Below are positions 1 to 4,065 of a DNA stretch of 5,230 nt, one piece after another. The stretch is from Frankiales bacterium (lineage in GTDB: Bacteria; Actinomycetota; Actinomycetes; Mycobacteriales; Jatrophihabitantaceae): assembly GCA_025963265.1 (NCBI GenBank), contig JAOPUY010000199.1, forward strand, positions 1 to 5,230. Direction: 5' to 3'. Every line of letters begins with the position of its first letter. Position 1 is the first letter of the stretch. Under the pieces are notes generated by a model. It saw nothing but the letters and a program-made list of their open reading frames with translations, was not told the origin of the DNA and did not search any database. A program made the translations under genes and the position numbers.

Positions 1-26
1 TTCTCAGGCGGTGCGGTCTCGGTCAT
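1..26 (-). CDS. 5' end of an unknown gene, cut by the window edge
   Basis: Only the first eight codons lie in the window, reading MTETAPPE. The start is well supported: ATG at 26-24 is preceded by AGAGGA at 36-31 with a four-base gap, a strong Shine-Dalgarno site. There is no coding continuation upstream of the ATG. The product cannot be identified from eight residues. The acidic, proline-containing start is typical of cytoplasmic actinobacterial proteins and shows no signal peptide in what is visible. Its upstream region contains the repeat and palindromes at about 71-127, which could be part of its control region or simply older debris. Confidence 0.5.
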
Positions 27-30
27 CGGA

Positions 31-36
31 TCCTCT
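31..36 (-). promoter_or_regulatory. Ribosome binding site for the gene starting at 26
   Basis: The minus strand reads AGAGGA, then TCCG, then ATG. This is the main evidence that a real gene begins at the left edge. Confidence 0.55.
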
Positions 37-75
37 TTTGGCCAGTAGGTGTGCGAACCGTAGCGCCGACGGGCA

Positions 76-99
76 GGGCTACGCGCCGGCGCGTACCCC
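76..99. repeat. Perfect 16-bp palindrome with extended arms
   Basis: TACGCGCCGGCGCGTA at 80-95 is a perfect palindrome. It is flanked by GGG (76-78) and CCCC (96-99), so the stem extends with one bulged C at 79. It sits at the place equivalent to the hairpin at 895-919 in copy B. It could be a terminator, an operator or a recombinase site. Confidence 0.5.
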
Positions 100-102
100 A
101 AT

Positions 103-118
103 TTCGCGGAGCCGCGAA
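103..118. repeat. Short perfect inverted repeat
   Basis: TTCGCG and CGCGAA are separated by GAGC, a six-base-pair stem. In copy B the right arm carries a G for C change that breaks the symmetry, so this symmetry is specific to copy A. It may have no function. Confidence 0.35.
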
Positions 119-127
119 GCTGATCAG

Positions 128-240
128 GATTCCGGTGGCTCGGATCGTGCGGGGAGAGACCTGTCGAGGGGGTTCACCTGTCGTGTCTTCGGGTGGGGGA
201 GGACCTGTGGAGGGCGCGCGCGTCAAACCGGGGGATCCAT
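128..240. other. Stretch with no supported gene; three ACCTGT motifs
   Basis: I see no coding pattern supported by a start site here. ACCTGTCG occurs at 159-166 and 176-183, and ACCTGTGG at 203-210, all in the same direction within G-rich sequence. The reading frame open on the plus strand through this stretch has no ribosome binding site and an arginine- and glycine-rich composition that suggests GC-rich noise. Confidence 0.3.
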
Positions 241-263
241 CTCGCCGATGATTACTCGGCGAG
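241..263 (-). terminator. Hairpin spanning the stop codon of the broken small gene
   Basis: CTCGCCGA at 241-248 and TCGGCGAG at 256-263 form a perfect eight-base-pair stem with a seven-base loop. The TAA stop of the minus-strand gene (254-252) lies in the loop. No T tract follows, as is common for actinobacterial terminators. It most likely ends the minus-strand transcript. Confidence 0.5.
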
Positions 264-370
264 GCGCTCCTCCGTGAGGTCGCGGTCGAGTTCGGGGTGG
301 AGCAGGGCGATGACGGTGCGGGCGGTCTCACCTGGGGCAATGTGCTCTGGATCTCAGTGACCGCCGACAC
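252..370 (-). pseudogene. Small conserved-looking gene broken by one frameshift
   Basis: Two minus-strand frames join to make one sensible short protein of about 39 residues. The first part starts at GTG 370-368, just after GGGAAAGGA at 382-374, and reads MSAVTEI. The second part is in another frame and reads EHIAPGETAR, then TVIALLHPEL, then DRDLTEERLAE, ending at TAA 254-252. The switch is near 348-354 (GAGATCCAGAGC on the minus strand), and a single-base indel would restore the frame. The second frame is closed upstream by TGA at 356-354, and its only possible start there is a rare ATT. The C-terminal part has a strong helical, acidic, protein-like composition. The gap between AAGGA and GTG is short (three bases). 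Function unknown. Decay, a sequencing error or an unrecognised start are all possible. Confidence 0.5.
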
Positions 371-432
371 GCGTCCTTTCCCATCTTCAGCTCGTTTACA
401 TCTGCGCGGCCCGGTCTGTAGCGCCGCTGGCA

Positions 433-449
433 GCCGGGCTAGGCCCGGC
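433..449. promoter_or_regulatory. Palindrome between two divergent small genes
   Basis: GCCGGGC (433-439) and GCCCGGC (443-449) are a perfect seven-base inverted repeat around TAG. It lies between the divergent starts at 370 (minus) and 498 (plus). This is a fitting place for an operator serving both genes, but it could also be a transcript hairpin. I cannot place convincing -10/-35 boxes; an AT-richer patch at 389-400 is the best candidate. Confidence 0.3.
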
Positions 450-497
450 GAAGGGAACAACGCGCTCCGGGGACGCACGAGCAGGGATAGGACCGAG

Positions 498-749
498 TTG
501 TCTGGCAACGCCGTCAGAGTCGAGATCGCCGTTCGGCCCGGCAACGCCGAGGAGTGGGTGGCGTTCTACCCGGTGTTCGGCGAGGTGCGGCGCACCCTGT
601 TCGGGTCTCGGGAAGACGTCGAGCGGGCGGCGGTGCGGGGGCTGGCTGTCGCGCACCGCGGGCGGATCGTGGCCTGCGAGTTCGCCGAGGTCGCGTTCGA
701 GGCGTTGATGTTCGAGGAGGACAGGTCGCGGCCCGCTCCGTGGCTCTGA
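498..749 (+). CDS. Small protein of unknown function (83 aa)
   Basis: I do not recognise a family. The TTG start at 498 is chosen because AGGA at 489-492 precedes it by five bases. The sequence after it has a normal globular composition, whereas the open frame running back to 297 is arginine- and glycine-rich and not protein-like. The protein begins MSGNAVRVEI, has an aromatic patch (EEWVAFYPVF, residues 19-28), a helical stretch with REDVERAAVRG (38-48) and an acidic C-terminal part (FEEDRS, 72-77). There is no signal peptide or membrane segment. The alternation of beta-like and helical segments suggests a small compact cytoplasmic protein. It is transcribed toward the strong inverted repeat at 813-850, which probably ends its message. 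Confidence 0.6.
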   Translation: MSGNAVRVEIAVRPGNAEEWVAFYPVFGEVRRTLFGSREDVERAAVRGLAVAHRGRIVACEFAEVAFEALMFEEDRSRPAPWL

Positions 750-812
750 CTGTCGCGCGCCGCTTCAGGCGCGCGTCGGGACGGGACGGCTCGGGCGGCG
801 GGGCTGACCACG

Positions 813-850
813 ACAAGCGACCCGCCCTCGCATGAGGGCGGGTCGCTTGT
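813..850. terminator. Perfect 17-bp inverted repeat, probable bidirectional terminator
   Basis: ACAAGCGACCCGCCCTC (813-829) and its exact complement (834-850) flank the four-base loop GCAT. The stem is perfect and GC-rich. It lies between the plus-strand gene ending at 749 and the minus-strand peptidase gene ending at 921, so it can stop transcription from both sides. No long T tract follows on either strand. Confidence 0.8.
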
Positions 851-855
851 GCGGT

Positions 856-894
856 GTCCAAGTTGGACAGTCGACTGCCTTGCCGGATCGGCAG
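856..894. repeat. Two further short inverted repeats
   Basis: GTCCAA/TTGGAC (856-868, one-base centre) and TGCCG/CGGCA (about 881-893, three-base centre) follow each other between the terminator at 813-850 and the hairpin at 895-919. Four dyads within about 110 bp is more than a simple convergent terminator needs. They could be protein-binding sites, or terminators accumulated by chance. Confidence 0.35.
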
Positions 895-949
895 GGGGTA
901 CGCGCTGAGCGAGTACCCCATTAGACCAATTTCGCGGAGCCGGGAAGAT
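891..949. repeat. Repeat copy B
   Basis: This is the partner of copy A at 71-127. It contains the operon terminator hairpin and the last codons of the second ImmA-like gene. It has eight bases (ATTAGACC) absent from A, including the stop codon. Since B sits in an intact gene, B is probably the ancestral form and A the derived fragment. Confidence 0.55.
895..919 (-). terminator. Hairpin one base after the second peptidase stop codon
   Basis: GGGGTAC (895-901) pairs with GTACCCC (913-919), followed inward by a G-A mismatch and CGC/GCG around the loop TGA. It begins one base beyond the stop codon at 923-921 and is the natural terminator of the minus-strand operon. Confidence 0.6.
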
Positions 950-1379
950 GATCGGCCAGTTCGATCGTCTCCAGCGCCTTGCCGAGCATTGCCACCTCGG
1001 CGTCGTTCATGTCCTCGAGCCGGTCAGACAGGACTCGACGGGTCACATGCAGGCTCTCGGCGGCCTCTCGGATGTCGTGCGCCGCGAGCATCTCGCAGAC
1101 CTCGGCGAAGTCGGGCAGCAACCATCTCGCCGTCGCCGCGACAACCCTGGCCTCGTCCATTGCGGCCAAGCTCGCGCACGGCTGGCCCCGTTCGAGGTGC
1201 TGCAGCTCGTGGGCGAGGACGACGCGGCGCTGCAAGCGTCTCAAGGTGTGGCCAAGATAGATCGTCGGCTCGCTCCGCTCGTCCCAAACCGTCAGCCCCC
1301 ACTGCTTCGGAAGGTGGGCGATCCTGACGGGCACACCCGGCCAGCGCTCGGCCAGGTGTGCCCACGGGTCCGGTCTCAT
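921..1379 (-). CDS. ImmA/IrrE-like zinc metallopeptidase, second of a tandem pair (152 aa)
   Basis: The zinc motif HELQH (residues 57-61) is followed by LERG and, 15 residues after the second histidine, by a glutamate in DEA (75-77), the likely third ligand. This is the layout of ImmA/IrrE (COG2856-type) peptidases, which in known systems cleave or inactivate helix-turn-helix repressors. The length fits the small family members. The N-terminus (MRPDPWAHLAERWPGVPVRI) matches that of the upstream gene product, as do RR-L-HE--HL-RG-P and TARWL, so the two are paralogues. The ATG at 1379 overlaps the previous stop in ATGA and has no good ribosome binding site of its own, so translation is probably coupled. 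The C-terminal part (about 90-140) is helical and may bind the target. There is no membrane segment. The target is not evident from the neighbours. Confidence 0.85.
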   Translation of the reverse strand: MRPDPWAHLAERWPGVPVRIAHLPKQWGLTVWDERSEPTIYLGHTLRRLQRRVVLAHELQHLERGQPCASLAAMDEARVVAATARWLLPDFAEVCEMLAAHDIREAAESLHVTRRVLSDRLEDMNDAEVAMLGKALETIELADHLPGSAKLV

Positions 1380-1810
1380 GCCGCGTGCGTCGTCAGGTCT
1401 GCGATTAAGTGCTCCATCTCGGATTTCGTGAGGTGGTCCAACCGCTCGTAGACGATGGCGGGGATGACGTCGAAGCGACGGGCCACCTCAGCCACGTCGT
1501 ACGCCACCAGGGCGGCAGCGAACTCGCAGAGGTCGGCGATCAGCCACCGCGCAGTCTGCTTGATCGTCGCCGCCTCGTCCACAGGATCGCGCTGGGTATC
1601 GGGCCGTCCGCGGCGCAAGTGGACGATCTCATGGAGGAGGGTGCATCTGCGCTCGACCTTGCTGAGATCGAGCGCGAGGTGTATCTCGATCGAGCCGTCC
1701 GGCAGCCACAGCGTTTGGCCGGCTTCGTTGCCGAGGTCGGCCCGGATCCTGATCTTGACGTCGGGCCAGTGCTCGGCCAGTTCGTAGTACGGGTCCGGCC
1801 TGTCCGTCAC
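1376..1810 (-). CDS. ImmA/IrrE-like zinc metallopeptidase, first of a tandem pair (144 aa)
   Basis: The motif HEIVH (residues 60-64) with LRRG after it and DEA at 78-80 gives two histidines and the expected third glutamate, so the active site looks complete. The start is set at GTG 1810-1808, giving MTDRPDPYYELAEHWPDVKI. It overlaps the previous stop as GTGA and lines up with the start of the paralogue. The longer open frame reaching 1888 only adds residues antisense to the upstream gene. Residues 85-125 are helical and shared in outline with the paralogue (TARWL, DVAEVA, YERL). The C-terminus is shorter by about ten residues. Members of this family act in the cytoplasm, typically with a DNA-binding repressor partner. 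Here the upstream partner is a small excisionase-like protein rather than an XRE repressor. Specificity is inferred, not visible. Confidence 0.85.
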   Translation of the reverse strand: MTDRPDPYYELAEHWPDVKIRIRADLGNEAGQTLWLPDGSIEIHLALDLSKVERRCTLLHEIVHLRRGRPDTQRDPVDEAATIKQTARWLIADLCEFAAALVAYDVAEVARRFDVIPAIVYERLDHLTKSEMEHLIADLTTHAA

Positions 1811-2019
1811 GCTGAGCGCCGGGCCACGACGATCGCCGCGATGTTCCCCCGCCGCCAGCTCTCCAGATCGCGGAGGCGGACGGTCCACCGGCCGCGGCGG
1901 CGTGAGCGGCGCAGGTCGCCTGCCGCAAGCGCTCCACGGATCTGCTCGAGCGCCTTCTCGGTCAGCTCGTAGGGGATCGGGAGGTCGAGGTCGGGGGCGT
2001 GCTGAATACTTCGCGTCAT
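1807..2019 (-). CDS. Small excisionase-like DNA-binding protein (70 aa)
   Basis: Residues 25-57 resemble the second half of an excisionase/MerR-type winged helix. A helix ending in GALAAGDLRR is followed by basic residues, then the wing GRWTVRLRDLESW (43-55), comparable to the 'grRWrvrraDLeaW' pattern of that family. The usual first helix with a clear turn is weak, so the fold assignment is an inference. The protein is rich in arginine, as expected for a DNA binder. The start is well supported: AAGGA at 2031-2027 lies seven bases upstream of ATG 2019. Its stop overlaps the next gene's start (GTGA), so it is co-translated with the first metallopeptidase and could be its target, its partner, or the operon's own regulator. 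Confidence 0.7.
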   Translation of the reverse strand: MTRSIQHAPDLDLPIPYELTEKALEQIRGALAAGDLRRSRRRGRWTVRLRDLESWRRGNIAAIVVARRSA

Positions 2020-2052
2020 GGTCGTTCCTTCTCTTGGGGGAGGGATGATCTA

Positions 2053-2087
2053 GGCCTCGGCCCGGTGCTCGAACACCGGCCGGGGCC
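2053..2087 (-). promoter_or_regulatory. Long hairpin between the 97-aa gene and the DNA-binding gene
   Basis: CCGGTG and CACCGG around CTCGAA form a six-base stem. It extends outward through GGCC/GGCC pairs to about 13 base pairs with one bulge and one mismatch. It lies in the 111-base gap between 2131 and 2019. No T tract follows, so it may attenuate, stabilise or process the transcript between the first gene and the three coupled genes. I see no clear separate promoter in the gap. Confidence 0.5.
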
Positions 2088-2130
2088 GTGCTGCTGATAC
2101 TGCGACGGCGGTCTGACAGATTGCTCTGGG

Positions 2131-2424
2131 TCAGCCTTCGGCGAGGGTGAACGGGATCGGCTCGTCAAGCGCCCGCATCCGATCGAGCAGAACACGGCAC
2201 TCCTGCCCGGTCGCCGGTGAGACCGCCTCCCACATGTCCCAGACGAACCGGTCGGTCGCGAACAGTTCGATCATCTCGAGGACCCTCCTCTTGCCCAGCG
2301 GCGGGATGGAGGGGTCCCACAAGACGGCCAGGACCACCTCGGTGTGCTTCTGCAGCGCCGCCGGGGCGAGGCTCGGCAGGTCGATCGACAGTTGGGCGGT
2401 GCTGCATTCACTATGCTTGATCAT
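2131..2424 (-). CDS. Unknown protein heading the metallopeptidase operon (97 aa)
   Basis: I do not recognise a family. The ATG at 2424 is preceded by GAGGAG eight bases upstream, a strong site, so the start is firm. The protein is soluble and probably mostly helical. It has a leucine- and alanine-rich segment (about 11-36), a central helix (KRRVLEMIELF, 45-55), a tryptophan-rich patch (FVWDMWEAV, 60-68) and a helix with ECRVLLDRMRALDEP (75-89). There are no membrane segments or zinc motifs; its two cysteines are far apart. It is the first gene after the putative promoter at 2501-2528 and lies on the same strand as the peptidase pair, so it may belong to the same functional unit. A substrate or adaptor for the peptidases is one guess, without direct evidence. 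Confidence 0.65.
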   Translation of the reverse strand: MIKHSECSTAQLSIDLPSLAPAALQKHTEVVLAVLWDPSIPPLGKRRVLEMIELFATDRFVWDMWEAVSPATGQECRVLLDRMRALDEPIPFTLAEG

Positions 2425-2473
2425 GGGTCTAGCTCCTCAATGGTTTGGGGGGGTTCGATGAAGGTCCCGGTCT

Positions 2474-2496
2474 GGGGTGTACCCCCCCGGCCGGGG
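2474..2496 (-). promoter_or_regulatory. Overlapping GC hairpins in the 5' leader
   Basis: GGGGT-GT-ACCCC (2474-2485) and the 12-bp palindrome CCCCGGCCGGGG (2485-2496) share bases, so only one can fold at a time. They lie between the putative promoter and the ATG at 2424, in a leader of about 70 bases. Confidence 0.3.
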
Positions 2497-2499
2497 CCG

Positions 2500-3101
2500 C
2501 TATATAGATGTAGCAATGCGTGTAGCAACGCACGCCGATTCGCGATCGTCCGCGCGTGGACGCCGACGACGGGAGGCCCGCGATTCCTGGGGTAGCCGTC
2601 GCCCGCGGACGTCAGCGGACCCGATTCCGGTGACTGGGGGTCTGAGGGTCACGCCGGCTCGGAGCAGGTAGTTGCGGACGGAGCCGTAGGTCACGCCGGT
2701 CTGGTCTGCGACTTGTCGCAGTGAGCGTCCGGATTCGTAGATCCGGGCTATCTCGTCGGCTTGCCCGGCGTCCGCTGCCCGGTGGGGCCGGATGGCGACG
2801 CCGGCGCGCTGTAGGTGGGCGCGGCGGTCCGCCGGTGCAGGTGATGGTCGCGGGCGAGCTGCTGGATCGTCGCGCCGGCGGCGTAGGCCTCGGCGAGCGC
2901 TTGGAGGTGGGTCGGCTGGAGCTTGGTCTGCGGGTTGTATGGCGGGTCGTCGTCGATGGCCTCAAACTCTGCGACGGGCGATTTTGAGGGGCGACGTGCG
3001 GTCGTCGTCGGAGCATATCCGGCAGGTCGGTTCTTTTCGAGCTCGGTCAGCGCCCGATGCAGGCGTTTCGGGCGGTGTGAAAGTTGTTCTCTTAGGTGCA
3101 C
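2500..3101 (-). pseudogene. Tandem helix-turn-helix gene split by a frameshift (regulator or recombinase remnant)
   Basis: Two minus-strand frames join into one protein. The upstream frame gives KLQPTHLQALAEAYAAG, then ATIQQLARDHHLHRRT, a clear helix-turn-helix. The frame then changes near 2820 and continues AHLQRAGVAIRP. A second unit follows with EIARIYESGRSLRQVADQ and TGVTYGSVRNYLLRAGV, then a basic tail ending at TAG 2502-2500. One extra base in the GCCGC run would restore HRRTAAAHLQRAGV. Paired units of this type occur at the C-terminus of actinobacterial serine recombinases and in small regulators. The part before the first unit (HRALTELEKNRP, EFEAIDDDPP) is not a recombinase catalytic domain, so a regulator seems likelier. 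GTG 3101 is a possible start without a good ribosome binding site; the frame stays open to 3320. The gene lies directly before the operon promoter. Confidence 0.6.
2501..2528 (-). promoter_or_regulatory. Putative promoter with two direct TTGCTACA repeats
   Basis: On the minus strand TTGCTACA occurs at 2528-2521 and again at 2516-2509, exactly 12 bases apart, followed by TATATA at 2506-2501. Taking TTGCTA (2528-2523) as -35 and TATATA as -10 gives a 16-base spacer, close to the sigma-70-type optimum. The AT-rich box stands out in GC-rich surroundings. The second repeat lies in the spacer, an ideal place for a repressor or activator. The -10 box overlaps the stop codon of the helix-turn-helix gene upstream. 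Confidence 0.55.
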
Positions 3102-3307
3102 AGACCAGATACCTGAGGTCTCGCTTTTAAACCAAGCTCTATGGTGCTCAGCTCCATCTCGCCGTACGTCACGCTGAGGACCTCGGACGCCGAGCGGCTT
3201 CGAAGGAGAGACGGCCAGATCGCGCGGCCGCAGTGGTCGCGGCGAGGACGATAACGTCGCCTCGAAGCTGGCGATCTTCTCAGCCCTCAAGATGTGTACG
3301 GAGAGTT
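3102..3307. other. Stretch with no supported gene
   Basis: No reading frame here has both a ribosome binding site and a convincing protein composition. On the minus strand about 3190-3092 contains SASEVLSVTYGEMELSTIEL in one frame, ending at TAA 3094-3092. It looks more protein-like than its surroundings but has no clear start and is not recognised. It may be a further gene fragment. Confidence 0.3.
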
Positions 3308-3499
3308 GATGAAGAGTCACCCAACTCGGGTACCCCGGCGAGCACGGTCAGCGGTCAGTACGCGATCGTCGTGGGGCCACTGGAGATCACCACGACCAGC
3401 CTGAACAACGGCCGTTTGCGCGTGGCCTACAAGGCCAGCCTGGCCGTGAATGAGGGCTCGCCCGCGACCTGGACGGTCACCGCGGGTGCGGCCAAATGA
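3308..3499 (+). pseudogene. C-terminal fragment of an unknown protein
   Basis: The plus-strand frame contains TVSGQYAIVVGPLEITTTSL, then NNGRLRVAYKASLAVNEGSP, then ATWTVTAGAAK-stop. This is an alternating pattern rich in T, V and S that suggests a beta-sandwich domain, as seen in secreted or surface proteins. The upstream part of the frame (GTG at 3233 onward) is arginine- and serine-rich, has no ribosome binding site and no signal peptide, so I regard the beginning as lost. The last residues and the stop come from the repeat at 3491-3544, so the original C-terminus may also be missing. Codon use matches GC-rich neighbours. The fold is an inference and I do not recognise the family. Confidence 0.45.
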
Positions 3500-3544
3500 G
3501 AGCCACGCGACCAGCGTGGGCAGCCGAAATGAGAGCGACGAACC
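3491..3544. mobile_element. Possible IS21-family terminus, remnant
   Basis: Two imperfect direct copies lie 32 bases apart: GCCAAATGAGAGCCACGCGACC-like at 3491-3512 and GCCGAAATGAGAGCGACG at 3523-3540. Short repeats of the form GCTCTCATTTCGGC, seen here on the minus strand, occur in multiple copies at the ends of IS21-type elements, from my memory of that family. There is no istA or istB gene nearby, so at most one end remains. The left copy supplies the stop codon of the preceding gene fragment, which fits an insertion into that gene. Confidence 0.35.
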
Positions 3545-3645
3545 GGGCGTCTGGACCGAGCCTTGCCAGGCACCGGTCCTAGGTCAATGAAACAAGTAGC
3601 CGATGAGCGGATCGAGAGAGTCCACTGCGTGCGAGACTCCATCAC

Positions 3646-3891
3646 ATGGCCGATGGGACCGGAGCACCCGAGGTTTGGTGGGCACGCACAGTCGGTGGCG
3701 CACGACCGGGCGATCCCCGAGACGGAGAGCTTCACCAGTGCTTCGGCAGGCTCGAAGACCGCATGGACATCGAACCGTGGGACGACAGCCCCAACCTGGC
3801 TGACTGGCGTTATGTGCGCGACCCGACTACTCCACCCACAGAGGACAACCGCCGGGTTGTTCACACATTCCTTTACGAGCGGGAGGCATGA
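3646..3891 (+). CDS. Unknown acidic, aromatic-rich protein (81 aa)
   Basis: I do not recognise a family. The frame gives a plausible soluble protein rich in D, E, W and Y: PEVWWARTVGG (8-18), DGELHQCFGRLEDRMDIEPW (26-45), then NLADWRYVRDP (49-59) and VVHTFLYEREA at the end. The C-terminal half in particular reads as real protein and uses GC-ending codons. ATG 3646 is the only usual start in the open stretch from 3607 but lacks a good ribosome binding site, so the gene may be a fragment or translated weakly. There is no membrane segment or recognised motif. An overlapping frame from 3563 is open longer but has a poor composition and runs into the repeat at 3929. Gene fragments and repeats surround it. 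Confidence 0.45.
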   Translation: MADGTGAPEVWWARTVGGARPGDPRDGELHQCFGRLEDRMDIEPWDDSPNLADWRYVRDPTTPPTEDNRRVVHTFLYEREA

Positions 3892-3898
3892 CTCGGAC

Positions 3899-4058
3899 GA
3901 CCGCTCATGCGTGTCGAGGCGTGACTCAGAAGGTGATCACAGCCTCACCGTCTCGCGCTGAAGTTCAGAAATCCGTCACGCGAAACCATCCGCTCATGCC
4001 GCGTTGAGGCGCGCTTCGGAGGATCCTGAACTGCTGCGTTGATGCGCGGTTCGAGAGG
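3899..4058. repeat. Degenerate short repeats behind the membrane-protein gene
   Basis: Three related pieces occur on the minus strand: TCTCGAACCGCGCATCAACG (about 4058-4039), CTCCGAAGCGCGCCTCAACG (about 4020-4001) and CTGAGTCACGCCTCGACACG (about 3929-3910). The last two are followed by GCATGAGCGG. They appear to be diverged copies of one unit, at irregular spacing. Confidence 0.4.
3929..4000. repeat. Duplicate of the membrane-protein gene's 5' region (copy 1)
   Basis: About 72 bases match 4435-4507 in the same orientation at roughly 80 percent by eye. On the minus strand it includes GGATGGTTTCGCGTGACGGA, then GTG ATC ACC TTC followed at once by TGA (3928-3926). So it carries the upstream region and first four codons of the membrane gene but no gene body: a vestigial start reading MITF-stop. 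Either a tandem gene copy was lost, or the repeat is a separate control element. Confidence 0.6.
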
Positions 4059-4065
4059 CGCGCGG

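Larger units (their letters stand above)
71..127. repeat. Repeat copy A, related to the 3' end of the second ImmA-like gene
   Basis: This stretch matches 891-949 (copy B). Both have GTACCCC followed by AATTTCGCGGAGCCG, then GAAG, then TGATC, in the same order and orientation. Copy A lacks eight bases (ATTAGACC) that in copy B include the stop codon of the metallopeptidase gene. Read on the minus strand, A gives DQLRGSAKLG against DHLPGSAKLV-stop in B, so A looks like a fossil of a peptidase-gene 3' end plus its downstream hairpin. The similarity stops soon after TGATC. An alternative is that A and B are recombination sites flanking the 71-949 segment. Confidence 0.55.

Noticed and set aside
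23..544. Long open minus-strand frame (173 codons)
   Set aside because: The composition is serine-, proline- and arginine-rich with no ribosome binding site, and part of it is antisense to the better supported gene at 498-749. Only its short MSAVTEI segment was kept, as the start of a frameshifted gene.
854..1451. Open plus-strand frames over the second peptidase gene
   Set aside because: They are antisense to a gene with a complete zinc motif and show the skewed composition of GC-rich shadows.
2748..3320. ATG at 3320 as start of the tandem helix-turn-helix gene
   Set aside because: The 70 or so residues it would add before 3101 lack a protein-like pattern, and no ribosome binding site precedes it; the frame being open is not enough.
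3563..3961. Plus-strand frame of 132 codons ending GDHSLTVSR
   Set aside because: Its composition is poor, it overlaps the better frame at 3646-3891, and its tail matches the tail of the frame at 4147-4467 only because the underlying DNA repeat is the same.
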